The notes: generated from the sequence alone by a model not told the origin. 64,000 nt of DNA from Mesorhizobium sp. RMAD-H1 (GCF_014191375.1 NZ_JACHWN010000001.1:310001-374000), one strand, 5' to 3'; counted from the first letter of the stretch, positions 8,601 through 16,533 are shown. Numbers and translations are program-made.

Positions 8601-11585
8601 CACCTGCAGCACGCCGCCGGTGATGTCGGTGCCGCCCTTGTGGGTGTTGATGCCCGAGAGCACCGTCGTGCCCGATCCCGCCTGGACGAACCTGCCGTCG
8701 CCGGCGATGCTGCCGGCCAGCGTCACCTCGTCGGAGCGGTCGACCTTCAGTTCCGCGCCGCCCGCCACCGTCACGTCGCCGGTGATGCTGCCCGAGGTGC
8801 CGCCGTCGCCGACCTGCAGCACGCCGGCGGCAATCGTCGTCCCGCCCGCATAGCTGTTGTCGCCCGCAAGCACCAGCGTGCCGTCGCCCGCCTTGGTCAG
8901 CCCGCCTTCGCCTGATATCGCCCCCGACAGCCTGTTGGTATTGCCCATCGTGTCGATCGTGCCGTCATTGGCCCCCAGCGTCACCGCACGGCCGCTGTCG
9001 AAGGAAGAGCCGAACTGCAGCGTCCCGCCGTCGATCGAAACACCCCCCGAGGCATCCCCAAGACTGGCGTCCGACGAGACCTTGAGAACGCCTTCCTTGA
9101 TCTCGGTGCCGCCCTGGTAGGCGTTGTTCCCCGCAAGCACCAGCGTGCCGCTGCCGATCTTGGTCAGCGCGCCCGGACCGGAGACCACGCCCGAAAGCGT
9201 GTTGGTATTGCCCATCGTGTCGATCGTCCCGTTGCCGCTCCCCAGCGTCACCCCACGCGCCGTATCGAACCCGCCCCCGAACTGCAAAGTCCCGCCATCA
9301 ATCGAAATACCCCCGGACGAACCCCCGAGATTGCCGTCTGACGAAACCTGCAGAACGCCTGCATTGATCTCGGTGCCCCCGGCATAGCTGTTGTTCCCCG
9401 AAAGCGTCGTCGTGCCGGAACCGGACTGGGCGAATTTGCCGTCGCCGGAGATCACATTGTCGAGCGTTACCTGATCCGAGCGGTCGACCTTCAACGCCGC
9501 GCCGTTTGCAACCGCCACGTCGCCCGTGATGCTGCCCGAGGTGCCGCCGTCGCCGATCTGAAGCACGCCGTCATTGACGGACGTCCCGCCCTCATAGCTG
9601 TTGTTTCCCGCAAGCGTGAGCGTACCGCTGCCGATCTTCGTCAGCCCACCCGGACCGGAGATGATGCCGGAAAGCGTATTGTTGTTGGCCATCGTGTCGA
9701 TCGTGCCGTTGCCCGTTCCAAGTGTTACCGCCCGCGCGCTGTCGAACGACGCGCCGAACTGCAGCGTACCGCCATTGATCGCGACCTCGCCCGAAGCGTC
9801 GCCCAGATTGCCGTCCGAGGAGACGTTGAGAACGCCTTCCTTGATTTCGGTGCCGCCCTTGTAGGCGTTGTTCCCCGAAAGTGTCAGCGTACCGCTGCCG
9901 ATCTTCGTCAGCGCGCCCGGACCGGAGACGACGCCCGAAAGCGTGTTGGTATTGCCCATCGTGTCAATCGTGCCGTTGCCGCTCCCGAGCGTCACGCTCC
10001 GGGCGCTGTCGAAGGATGCGCCGAATTGCAGGGTCCCGCCATCTATGCTCACGCCGGCCCCTGCTGCGCCGAGATTGGTGTCGGCCGAGACGTTGAGGAT
10101 ACCCTCTTTGATTTCGGTTCCGCCGGCATAGCCGTTGTTCCCGGTGAGCGTGAGCGTGCCGCTGCCGATCTTCGTCAGCGCGCCCGGACCCGAGAGGGTG
10201 CCGGAAAGCGTGTTGCTGTTGCCCATCGTGTCGATCGTGCCGTTGCCATTCCCGAGCTCCACGTCGCGGGCAGTATTGAAACTGGTGCTGAACTGCAGCG
10301 CGCCGCCGTCAATGGTCACCCCGCCGGCCGCATCGCCGAGATTGGCATCGGCCGAGACGCTGACGATACCGGCGGTGATCTCGGTGCCTCCGGCATATGT
10401 GTTGGCGCCGGAAAGCGTGAGCGTACCGTCTCCAATCTTCTTCACGCCACCCGCACCAGTGAGCGGCGCGCTTGCCGCGACATCGAAACCGTTGCTGTCG
10501 ATGGTCAACCCGCCGGAATCGATATTGAGCTGGGTTCCGGTGAAGCCGCTTATGAAGCTCCCGCTATCGGCCGTGGCGTGCAATGTACCGGCATCAAAGT
10601 TGACCTGCGCGCCCCCGCTGCCGCTGTGCGTCAGCGATGATGTCTCCAGCGTGCCATCGGTAACGTTGAGCACGCCACTTCCAACGCCATATCCGACAAC
10701 CGTGCTGTCGGCGATCACTGTTCCGCCATTGGAGATAGTGGTTCGCCCGGTTCCGTCCAGACCGATCCGGAGTTGTCCGGAGAAAAGCGCCTGGGATGAA
10801 GAACCGTCGATCAGGAAAGTGCCATCCGATCCGGTGCTACCCCCTACATAGCCGTCAACGGCTGTCAGCGTGCCGCCGGTTGTCAATTCCATGGTGCCTT
10901 TGCCGTTTCTGCCAATGACAGTCCATGTATGACCTACGGATATAGCGCCGCCTTTCTCGACGATGACCTTGTTATCGCTGGGACTGTCACCGAGGAACAG
11001 GACGTCGCTTCCCGTCCACTTCGATCCTTCGCCCGTGACCGTTACGACACCGGTTCCGGTGATGGCGTTTGGGCCGGAGACAGATGAAACAAAAAGTGTC
11101 GTTCCAGACAGCGTACTGCCATTTTGAATAGTGAGATTGCCGGTGCCGAAATTACCGACCTGAACACGAGCATTGGTCGATATGTCCACTTTACCGGCAG
11201 CGCCTATTACAGTCTGGTTTGAAGTTGTCGTTCCGATCAAAACATCGGTAGTGCTGTTATTGCCCGGCGCCACACCGCCGTCCCAGTTGCCTCCAACCGT
11301 CCAGTCATTGCTGACACTGCCGTTCCAGGTTTGCGCTGCAGAGGGCGTCGGGTTCATCAATGCGGTTGCAAGCGCGAGCGCCGATGTCGTTGCCAGTGCC
11401 GCTCGGGAGAAATTCGAAAACGTGGTCCGCCTTGGCGAAGCTGTATGCCACTGGGCAGCTTCGTGCAGATCGATTCTGAAGGGAGCCATATCTGGACCGG
11501 CTGCTGCAGCCATACGATTCAGGATAGGGCGCGAGGGCCTGCGAATGCGGAAATCGATCATCTGGAAAATCCCGAAAATATTCAT
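5631..11585 (-). CDS. Giant autotransporter with beta-strand repeats and outer-membrane barrel
   Basis: This 1984-residue protein is a type Va autotransporter. The first 85 residues form an extended export signal: basic stretch, hydrophobic ALATTSALALATALMNPTPS, cleavage near SAAQ. The passenger is a tandem of autotransporter-associated beta-strand repeats (GTLTLSGNNSYAGGTEI units) predicted to stack into a beta-helix. The last 270 residues, rich in alternating aromatic strands and ending LSGNLAFRVKW with a terminal aromatic residue, are the 12-strand barrel. It should expose the passenger on the cell surface, for adhesion or aggregation. The start is uncertain: ATG codons at 11585, 11561 and 11489 are all possible and none has a good ribosome site. 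The 5' flank is very AT-rich, which suits MucR or H-NS-like silencing. No subtilisin-type protease motif is seen. Confidence 0.9.
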   Translation of the reverse strand: MNIFGIFQMIDFRIRRPSRPILNRMAAAAGPDMAPFRIDLHEAAQWHTASPRRTTFSNFSRAALATTSALALATALMNPTPSAAQTWNGSVSNDWTVGGNWDGGVAPGNNSTTDVLIGTTTSNQTVIGAAGKVDISTNARVQVGNFGTGNLTIQNGSTLSGTTLFVSSVSGPNAITGTGVVTVTGEGSKWTGSDVLFLGDSPSDNKVIVEKGGAISVGHTWTVIGRNGKGTMELTTGGTLTAVDGYVGGSTGSDGTFLIDGSSSQALFSGQLRIGLDGTGRTTISNGGTVIADSTVVGYGVGSGVLNVTDGTLETSSLTHSGSGGAQVNFDAGTLHATADSGSFISGFTGTQLNIDSGGLTIDSNGFDVAASAPLTGAGGVKKIGDGTLTLSGANTYAGGTEITAGIVSVSADANLGDAAGGVTIDGGALQFSTSFNTARDVELGNGNGTIDTMGNSNTLSGTLSGPGALTKIGSGTLTLTGNNGYAGGTEIKEGILNVSADTNLGAAGAGVSIDGGTLQFGASFDSARSVTLGSGNGTIDTMGNTNTLSGVVSGPGALTKIGSGTLTLSGNNAYKGGTEIKEGVLNVSSDGNLGDASGEVAINGGTLQFGASFDSARAVTLGTGNGTIDTMANNNTLSGIISGPGGLTKIGSGTLTLAGNNSYEGGTSVNDGVLQIGDGGTSGSITGDVAVANGAALKVDRSDQVTLDNVISGDGKFAQSGSGTTTLSGNNSYAGGTEINAGVLQVSSDGNLGGSSGGISIDGGTLQFGGGFDTARGVTLGSGNGTIDTMGNTNTLSGVVSGPGALTKIGSGTLVLAGNNAYQGGTEIKEGVLKVSSDASLGDASGGVSIDGGTLQFGSSFDSGRAVTLGANDGTIDTMGNTNRLSGAISGEGGLTKAGDGTLVLAGDNSYAGGTTIAAGVLQVGDGGTSGSITGDVTVAGGAELKVDRSDEVTLAGSIAGDGRFVQAGSGTTVLSGINTHKGGTDITGGVLQVSSDANLGDAAGPLLIDGGVLRYGASFDSVRDMTLGENNGTIDTMENTNRLAGVISGDGGLTKAGDGTLILTGNNSYKGSTAVTAGILQIGDGGTSGSIVGDVALAEGTELIIRRADDVTLPGAVSGAGSLTQAGSGTTTLTGPATHTGDTDIEDGALRLAGNGSLETSDRVKADATFDISGIGGSQTTIQSLAGKETGRVTLGGKDLIIANGKDAFAGIIEGDGGLTINGGHQTLTGDNTYKGGTLIGDDGTLEIGDGGTSGSVGDPIENRGVLIYNLSGEYRINQITGDGALVQTGGGTGLIDSKQGYTSRTIIDAGNALKLVGDGDISASSGVTANGAFDISGLNADMTSIKGLSGGPDGRVHLGAKDLAITAAENDDFQGIIDGTGGLSVTGGRQILSGDNEYTGGTYIARGAALQLGNGGTSGSVRGGITIDGLLAFNRSDTFTADNPLSGAGIIEQIGSGTTILAGDNSGFSGTTNIRAGALAVNGRLCGPMNVLAGGRLQGTGTVCDTTNAGTVAPGNSFGTLTVDGNYVGNGGTLEIETALGGDGNTQTDMLVVTGDTSGQTYVRVINRGGLGARTNQGIKIVDIEGQSDGTFTLIGDYTTRKGESAVIGGAYAYTLDKNGIATPGDGDWYLRSQYAPQPGAPLYEAYTQVLNRLNRMATLAERTGNRYWTGAAYRPAAQGEGSGEGFGEASGGFGSGPALTEAGLIWSRIEAAHGRHHLDQSLTDAEYEINSWKLEAGADGQFYENARGRLIGSAWVSYGTATADIASYYGHGSMEVGGTGFGAALTWYDDAGYYLDGKAQITWFDSDLNSATLRRGLADGHNSLGYAMSLESGQRIAISEHWLLTPQAQLTYATLDLDGFSDPYGARVGYDRPDSLTARIGLAANYQSAWQDAMGFTRQADLYGIASLTREFLGRNKWTVSGERFTTTEEKVWAEIGAGGTYNWNDGRYGMYAKLAAQTNLDDFANSYALSGNLAFRVKW
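8160..10430 (-). repeat. Tandem 267-bp and ~210-bp coding repeats in the autotransporter passenger
   Basis: Two unit types alternate. The long unit is 89 residues (267 bp), holds FGASFDSARxVTLGxGNGTIDTM and returns with exact 267-bp spacing (for example at 9124, 9601, 9868 and 10135). The short unit is about 70 residues (210 bp) and holds IGDGGTSGSITGDV and DRSDxVTL; its insertion turns a 267-bp step into 477 bp between 9124 and 9601. Adjacent copies are close enough in DNA for slippage or recombination to change copy number. Confidence 0.85.
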
Positions 11586-12091
11586 TTAAAGAAATATTGT
11601 TCCATTTAAGTATATTATGGTTAATATTTCCTGTAATCGTTTAATAAGTTGAGAGATTAATCATGATCTTGAATCAAGTCTTTCGGAATACGTAGCAAAT
11701 TATGGAAAGCATTATTGATTTCGACTTCATACATTAGGAAGAAAGACTGTTTCCGTCAGGCGTTGCGCTTTGGCAACATTGGCGGGGACAGCGCGGATAC
11801 GGCAGGCCCGTGCTGAACCTGCGAAGAACGAATCAGCGGCAAGAAAGCCTCGGCCTCCCCGAAAGTTGGATTGCCGGCGCAGATGAGGTCGAAGTCGGGA
11901 CGGGCCTTGCCGCTCTGCGGTCTGGAGCGAACCGGGGTATTCCGGTCAAAGCTGCCGCCGGCCGGAGGGCGGCTTCTTCCCGTTGCGTCATGCAGGGTGT
12001 GGCGGGACTTCTTCTCCGATGGCCCCGGCTTTCCCTTGCGAGTCCCGTTGGTCGAACATCTGCCGCAGCCGGAGAAGAAGCCTCGGCAGGA
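11586..12091. other. AT-rich promoter region of the large autotransporter
   Basis: Positions 11590-11745 are markedly AT-rich against a high-GC background and lie just upstream of the minus-strand autotransporter. No clear -35/-10 pair was found. The remaining part to 12091 is GC-rich and holds several overlapping frames without ribosome sites; I see no gene there. Confidence 0.45.
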
Positions 12092-12688
12092 TCATCCGAG
12101 AGGATGGATGGTTGTAGGGTAATGCGCGCCGCCGGGGGCTTTCCCGAGCAGCCGCCTGATGGTGCGTGGATGCACATTGTATTTCTCGGCGACCGAATTG
12201 ACCGTTTCCCCCATCGACCGGATGGCCAGGACGGCTTCCAGGCGCTGTGATTCGCTCAGTGCCGGCGGGCGGCCGAGGTGATGCCCTTTCGCGCGGGCAG
12301 CCTTCATGCCCGCACGGGTTCTCTCGCCGATCAGCGAGCGTTCGAATTCCGCCAGTGCAGCCATGATATGAAAGATCAGCCGCCCTCCGGGCGAGCGCGT
12401 GTCAATGCTTTCCGTCAATGAATAAAACTCGATTTTCCTTGCGGCCAGGGCATCTATTGTTTCCACGAGGTCAAGCAACGAACGTCCAAGACGATCCAGT
12501 TTCCAGACGATGAGCGTGTCGCCCGGCGAAAGCGTCTTCAGCACCTCGCTGAGACCGGGCCGGGAGAAATCAGCGCCCGATATCCCATGGTCCTCGAAGA
12601 TGCGGTCACAGCCGGCGGCTTGTAGCGCCTCCCGCTGCAGATCAAGGCTTTGATCGTCCGTGGACACGCGCGCATAGCCAAATTTCAT
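12092..12688 (-). CDS. Serine recombinase (resolvase/DNA-invertase family)
   Basis: The 198-residue protein has the small serine recombinase layout. The catalytic domain begins MKFGYARVST with nucleophile Ser9. IVWKLDRLGRSLLDL carries conserved active-site arginines, and the long E helix runs through FHIMAALAEFERSLIGERTRAGMKAARAKG. A short carboxy-terminal helix-turn-helix (SVAEKYNVHPRTIRRLLG) binds the crossover site. Length and order match Hin, Gin, Pin and Tn3-type resolvases. These enzymes invert or resolve DNA between short sites. Its 5' end lies about 90 bp from a 17-bp perfect inverted-repeat pair (12782-12910), which suggests a local inversion role. A weak AAGGAAA ribosome site precedes the ATG. 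It could instead be a transposon resolvase remnant, but no transposase lies nearby. Confidence 0.9.
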   Translation of the reverse strand: MKFGYARVSTDDQSLDLQREALQAAGCDRIFEDHGISGADFSRPGLSEVLKTLSPGDTLIVWKLDRLGRSLLDLVETIDALAARKIEFYSLTESIDTRSPGGRLIFHIMAALAEFERSLIGERTRAGMKAARAKGHHLGRPPALSESQRLEAVLAIRSMGETVNSVAEKYNVHPRTIRRLLGKAPGGAHYPTTIHPLG

Positions 12689-12773
12689 TGGTTACTTTTC
12701 CTTCAGTTTTTTCAGGACATCGTCACAAATCTCCTTGTTGTTGCGTGCCGCGGACGACCTCTCCTTATTTTGC

Positions 12774-12898
12774 CTTGACTCAAGGGGAGGATTTTGTCCG
12801 TCCCCAATTGCCCCCGCTTACTCACCCCGTCACTCAGAAGTTGCTAGCGATTGCAAGCATTTCTGCGTATTGTCGCGTGTTGTTGTAGATATAGACAA
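12774..12898. promoter_or_regulatory. Split promoter halves that would be joined by inversion
   Basis: CTTGAC (12774-12779) lies just outside the left repeat. The right end of the inner segment, read on the minus strand with the first base of the repeat, gives CTATAT (complement of 12889-12894). In the present orientation the two boxes are not on the same strand. Inversion would place them as CTTGAC-N18-CTATAT, matching both hexamers of the rhizobial sigma-70 consensus CTTGAC-N17-CTATAT with one extra spacer base, and pointing right toward 13257. The joining is inference. Confidence 0.5.
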
Positions 12899-12910
12899 AA
12901 TCCTCCCCTT
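12782..12910. repeat. 17-bp perfect inverted repeats bounding a 95-bp segment (candidate invertible element)
   Basis: AAGGGGAGGATTTTGTC at 12782-12798 recurs as its exact complement at 12894-12910, with 95 bp between. The repeats stop sharply on both sides. They lie between the start of a serine recombinase gene and an autotransporter gene. The inner 95 bp hold no gene. As a hairpin the loop would be too large for a terminator. Known serine-invertase sites are nearer 26 bp and partly dyadic, so the match to a classical hix site is not exact. Confidence 0.7.
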
Positions 12911-13256
12911 TTTTCCGAGATAACTTGCAAGTATAATTCCAATTGATTTGGTAAATACTTGAAATTTATCTGTGTTTTGAAGTGTAAACGGGGAAAGTAT
13001 CAGGGATGCCAGGGGGTTTATTCAGAAAATTATTTGGCTGTAAGGGGCGATATCGAGGATATCCGATCCCCTTTGCGCCAGGGTGCGGGGTGGGGACGGT
13101 TGCCGTGCCGGGGTGCCTGGTGCTGCCGCCGCGAAACGGGTGTCCCGGCGCCGGTTTCCTCCTTCTCCCCGTGCCGCCCGGCTCTCCACGCTGAAAACGC
13201 GCCCCATACCCGGTCGGACGCCGGTTTCTTCGATAATTTTGCAACTGAGGAATAAA
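12911..13256. other. Leader region upstream of the truncated autotransporter
   Basis: The first 120 bp are AT-rich. An imperfect palindrome at 13042-13073 (AAGGGGCGATATC and GATATCCGATCCCCTT) could form an RNA hairpin in a long leader. The last 130 bp are GC-rich without a ribosome site until TGAGGA at 13246. An upstream in-frame start at 13083 is unlikely because it would precede the signal peptide by 58 basic residues. Confidence 0.4.
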
Positions 13257-14000
13257 ATGAAATCGACTGCCTCTCTGAAGCGGACCACTTCCGTGGCCGC
13301 ACTCCTTGCAGCCATGGTTGTGCCCTCCGCCGCGCAGGAAACCACCGGATGGACCGGAGGGAGCGCGTATAGCTATGGCTGTACGGACATCAATGGAAAC
13401 GCGTACACCTGCACCACCAGTGGAAACAATCAATGGGGTACTGGCTCCAACTGGTCGAATGGGCTGCCGGATGCAGGGGATGATGTAAGCATCGGCCTCT
13501 CCACCTATCAGAGTGGATACGGCGCGCGGCCGGCGCGGCATGATACCGTCGTCATCGGCAGCGGCACGGATGCGCAGGCCCGTTCCGTCACGATCGGCTT
13601 TTCGGGAGAGCGGAGCTATTCCGGCAGCTTCGGCCAGGGCGCGCTGCAGAACGAGGGAACCCTCACGATCGGTGACGGCATGCTCGTCGGTTCGACCGGG
13701 AGGGGTTCTTACGTCAACAATGGCACCACATCGGTTTCGCGCGGCATAACGGTCGGCGGCTCGGGCGCCGTCGGGGATTATGTCAACAATGAAACGACCA
13801 TTGTTTCAGGCGGCTCGGTCGTGGTCGCCAACGGCAATTTCGACAACAGGGGCACGTTGGATATTGAGAACGGCGACCTGATTGTCGGCCGCTTCGGCAG
13901 AAGCTTCTTCCGGCATGTCCGAAAGTCAGAAGCGTGTCGAGCTTCAGCTTTGGGAGTATCAGGCACAGGCCAAGCGCGCCGGCATCACGCTCACGGATGA
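13257..14000 (+). pseudogene. Truncated autotransporter (signal peptide and passenger start only)
   Basis: ATG 13257 follows TGAGGAATAAA. The product opens with a clear signal peptide (TTSVAALLAAMVVPSAAQ). Passenger sequence with NQWGTGSNWSNGLPDAGDDVSIG follows, similar in pattern to the start of the large autotransporter passenger, and then beta-strand repeats (NEGTLTIGDGMLVG, NRGTLDIENGDLIVG). Near 13882 the repeat pattern stops and the frame runs on as unrelated basic sequence to a stop at 14000, because phage tape-measure DNA has been joined in. No barrel follows, so this copy cannot be anchored in the outer membrane. The intact gene would have extended far beyond the junction. Confidence 0.8.
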
Positions 14001-14703
14001 AGAAATCCGTGCCATGCGTGAGAAGCTGACGCTGACCGACCAGCTTGACCAGAAGAACCGGCAGGCCACGCAGTCGCAGCGCGCGCTTCAGCAGGCCGGC
14101 ATGTTCTTCGGGCAGCAGTTCACGTCCAGCCTGTCCGGCCTGCTCACTGGCACCATGAGCGTGACAGATGCTGTTCGCAATCTGGCGAATGCCCTTATCG
14201 ACGCTGCCCTTCAGGCAATGTTGCTTGGACAGGGACCGCTTGCGGCGCTGTTCGGCACAGGCGGCGGTGGTGGCCTGTTCGGCGCGATCTTCGGCTTTGC
14301 CGATGGTGGCTATACCGGACAGGGCGGGAAGTATGAGCCGGCCGGCATCGTCCACAAGGGCGAATATGTCATGTCCAAGCGGGCAACCGACCGGATCGGC
14401 GTTGCGAACCTTGAGGCGCTTCACCGTGGGGCAGTCGCCGGTTTTGACGGTGGCGGCTATGTTGGCAGCGCGCCGGCTGTGCGCCGCGCTCATGTGCCGG
14501 CGAACCAGAACGTGCCGGCGGTCCAGTCAATCCAGATCAATGCGCCGATTACCGTGAACGGATCGGCGGGCACTCCCGCCCAGAACGCTGACCTAGCCGC
14601 CAAGATGGCAAAGCAGATGGAAGCGACCATGCGCGGCGCGGTTGCAGATGAGATTCGCCGACAGGCTCGGCCGGGTAACTTCCTCAACTCCCGGAGCCGC
14701 TGA
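13882..14703 (+). pseudogene. Phage tail tape-measure protein, C-terminal fragment
   Basis: A 273-codon frame starts inside the truncated autotransporter without a ribosome site. It has a coiled region (QLWEYQAQAKRAGITLTDEEIRAMREKL), a hydrophobic glycine-rich segment (LLGQGPLAALFGTGGGGGLFGAIFGFADGG) and the tape-measure tail motif GGYTGQGGKYEPAGIVHKGEYVMSKRAT, typical of the ends of long-tailed phage tape-measure proteins. The usual 600-1200-residue amino-terminal part is missing. It marks a prophage remnant whose left end is joined directly to the autotransporter at about 13882. No other structural phage genes follow. Confidence 0.8.
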
Positions 14704-14720
14704 CGCGTAGCCGAGTCCAT

Positions 14721-14760
14721 TTGACGCTGGGATCTCATCAGGTTATACTAGTTATACCTG
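14721..14760 (+). promoter_or_regulatory. Sigma-70 promoter with overlapping operator-like dyad
   Basis: TTGACG (14721-14726) and TATACT (14744-14749) are exactly 17 bp apart. A 22-bp imperfect palindrome at 14739-14760, 16 of 22 positions symmetric, covers the -10 box and contains the direct repeat TTATAC-TAG-TTATAC. It lies just upstream of the ribosome site AAAGGAG of the gene at 14773, whose product may itself be the repressor. Confidence 0.65.
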
Positions 14761-14772
14761 AAAGGAGTTTCC

Positions 14773-15201
14773 ATGCCTGACTTTATCAAGTTGCCTAGCG
14801 AGCGCGTTGAGCAGCTTCGCCAGCTTTCCGAAAATCTGAATATGTCGATTGCCGACTGCATCGCGGTGTTCATTCGCGAGCAGATCGAGAAGGGCAACCT
14901 TGAAGACCGAGTGCCCGGCATCACTGTTGAACGCAAGGGCAACAGTGTCACCGTCGATACCGGTGCATTTCGCACCAGCCTTACCGCCGATCTTGCCAAG
15001 CGATACGCCGCTCAGGTCCGCGCCATGGTTCGGCCAATCAGCACCCCGGCCAAGGGCAATCCCTTTATTCCCGAACTGGACGTTGCGCGCCGTGGCACGT
15101 CAATCAAGCTGATCGATCGTGCAACGGGCGCGGCAAAAACGCTTGCCCCGTCAGTGGCGGAAGATTTTGTCCGCGTGCTCGAACAGTCCGCTTCCAAGTA
15201 A
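14773..15201 (+). CDS. Hypothetical protein with possible ribbon-helix-helix N-terminus
   Basis: The 142-residue product follows AAAGGAGTTTCC and the promoter at 14721. Residues 1-45 (MPDFIKLPSERVEQLRQLSE, then SIADCIAVFIREQIEKG) have the strand-helix-helix spacing of ribbon-helix-helix regulators. The rest is soluble mixed alpha/beta with no motif I know. If the fold assignment is right, it may repress its own promoter through the dyad at 14739-14760. It belongs to the accessory block between the phage fragment and tRNA-Gln. Confidence 0.6.
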   Translation: MPDFIKLPSERVEQLRQLSENLNMSIADCIAVFIREQIEKGNLEDRVPGITVERKGNSVTVDTGAFRTSLTADLAKRYAAQVRAMVRPISTPAKGNPFIPELDVARRGTSIKLIDRATGAAKTLAPSVAEDFVRVLEQSASK

Positions 15202-15297
15202 AAAAATGCCCGACCTTGGGGCCGGGCGCAGTTGCTTCTGATGGTTTGAAGTATAGGACACAAATCCTATTCTATCAAGCCGCCGATATTCGGGACG

Positions 15298-16098
15298 GTG
15301 ATTATAGTGCAGTCTCATACCGATATTCTGGCTTCGCTCGACCACGCGCTTGCGGATACGGATGCGTGTAAAAATGCGACAAATTTGGAGCCGGTCAAAC
15401 CCGCCGCAGCCCCTGAAAACCATGGTGTTGAGGGGCAAAAGGCTGACACTAGGCTAGTAGGTATACAACACCCCTCCCATTCACACCCCATCACCACCCC
15501 CTCCAAACCCTCCCTGTCCCCTACCTCTCACCTTGCCACCTACAGCAGCCCTACCCCATCCAAGCAGCGACAGGAAGCCACCGCCAAGGTCCGCCCATCG
15601 ATCGCCCGCTCGTGGCGCAAGCTTTGGCCTCACCAGAAGCTGGCGCGCGCGTTCCTCGCCGCTGAAGCACAGGGCGGCATTTCCTTCACGCTCAACCTAT
15701 CTCCCCGGCTTCAGGCCACGCTATCCGGCTCACCCGATCCGGCCCGGCTTCAGTCTCACTACATCAACCGGGAGCTTCGGAAGGCCACAGATAGCGCGGT
15801 GCCCTATGCCTTCACCTTCGAAGTCTCGCCTGCCGGCCGGCTGCATCTGCATGGCGTCCTTGTGCCCGGCTCTTTCGAGGAAGACTATATTCTTGCGATT
15901 GACCGCGCATTAGGGAACGCGGGCGGAAAGCTGAAGGCAGCTAACATCACCCGGCTTACGCAATCTTATCTCGGCACCCTGCCTGACGCGCTCGGCTGGT
16001 ATGCCTACATCCAGAAGCAAGGCGACCGGGCCGCGCAGTTCCTCGGCACCAACAAAGTGACGTTCATTTCGGCATCGCTTCGGAAAATGTGCGCATGA
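15298..16098 (+). CDS. HUH-like replication/nicking protein (candidate)
   Basis: The 266-residue product starts with GTG and has no clear ribosome site. The first 95 residues are Pro/Ser/Thr-rich linker. The conserved part contains FTFEVSPAGRLHLHGVLVPG, where HLH resembles the metal-binding HUH motif on a beta strand, and later TLPDALGWYAYIQKQGDRA, where one of two tyrosines could be the nucleophile. This order fits rolling-circle Rep and relaxase-like endonucleases of small phages and plasmids. No origin hairpin was identified nearby. The family assignment rests on two short motifs, so an unrelated phage protein remains possible. Confidence 0.5.
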   Translation: MIIVQSHTDILASLDHALADTDACKNATNLEPVKPAAAPENHGVEGQKADTRLVGIQHPSHSHPITTPSKPSLSPTSHLATYSSPTPSKQRQEATAKVRPSIARSWRKLWPHQKLARAFLAAEAQGGISFTLNLSPRLQATLSGSPDPARLQSHYINRELRKATDSAVPYAFTFEVSPAGRLHLHGVLVPGSFEEDYILAIDRALGNAGGKLKAANITRLTQSYLGTLPDALGWYAYIQKQGDRAAQFLGTNKVTFISASLRKMCA

Positions 16099-16139
16099 TG
16101 GGCTGTGAGAACCGTCTCATTCGGTCAGTATGCCTGCCC

Positions 16140-16157
16140 TAAGTAAGTGCTTACTTA
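16140..16157. promoter_or_regulatory. Perfect 8-bp palindrome, operator-like
   Basis: TAAGTAAG-TG-CTTACTTA lies 40 bp after the HUH-like gene in an AT-rich gap before the small gene at 16268. No T tract follows, so an operator is more likely than a terminator. Confidence 0.4.
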
Positions 16158-16267
16158 CAACAAAAACAATAACTTAGATAAATTTTCCCTTGCGTTGGCT
16201 GATTCCCGTGTGCGAGTCTTTGCCCGCTGTTTCGGCATTACCCGCAATCTCCAGCACAGGAACCATC

Positions 16268-16441
16268 ATGCAGAATACCTATCTCCCGGCCGACCAGTGG
16301 AGCACCCTTGTAAACGTCCTTGAAGCCGCACATGCCGACTCCGATCCTCGGAATGCCATCATCATTGCCCTGGCTGAAGTCGGCTTCATTGTGCCGGACA
16401 CCTGCCGCGAGGATGACGAGAAACCGCCGCTGGCGGCTTGA
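16268..16441 (+). CDS. Small hypothetical protein, 57 residues
   Basis: ATG 16268 is preceded by CACAGGAACC. The product begins MQNTYLPADQWSTLVNVLEAA and ends in charged residues. It is soluble and predicted helical, with no recognised family. An upstream in-frame ATG at 16190 would add 26 residues without a ribosome site. It is followed 90 bp later by another small gene of similar style, as is usual in phage early or accessory regions. Confidence 0.55.
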   Translation: MQNTYLPADQWSTLVNVLEAAHADSDPRNAIIIALAEVGFIVPDTCREDDEKPPLAA

Positions 16442-16533
16442 AACAATTCGTGATTGCGACCCGGCGCAGTCCCAATACCCCGTCGCTATAACCTGAAAGG
16501 TTTCGACCAAACCCAAGAAATGGAGACCGGCCT

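Noticed and set aside
6051..8915. A 954-codon open frame on the plus strand opposite the autotransporter
   Set aside because: It is an artefact of high-GC repeats in the real minus-strand gene: it is Ala/Gly/Val-rich without domains, signal or ribosome site, while the minus strand encodes a complete autotransporter.
8160..10430. Regular repeats considered as a CRISPR array
   Set aside because: The units are 210-267 bp, translated in frame and without unique spacers; no cas genes are present.
12782..12910. Inverted repeat interpreted as a simple terminator
   Set aside because: The loop would be 95 bases, far too long for an intrinsic terminator, although a T tract follows the right arm.
15205..15232. 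GC hairpin after the gene at 15201 as a terminator
   Set aside because: GCCCG and CGGGC pair, but the T tract is on the minus strand only, where no gene ends; the plus-strand side has no T run.
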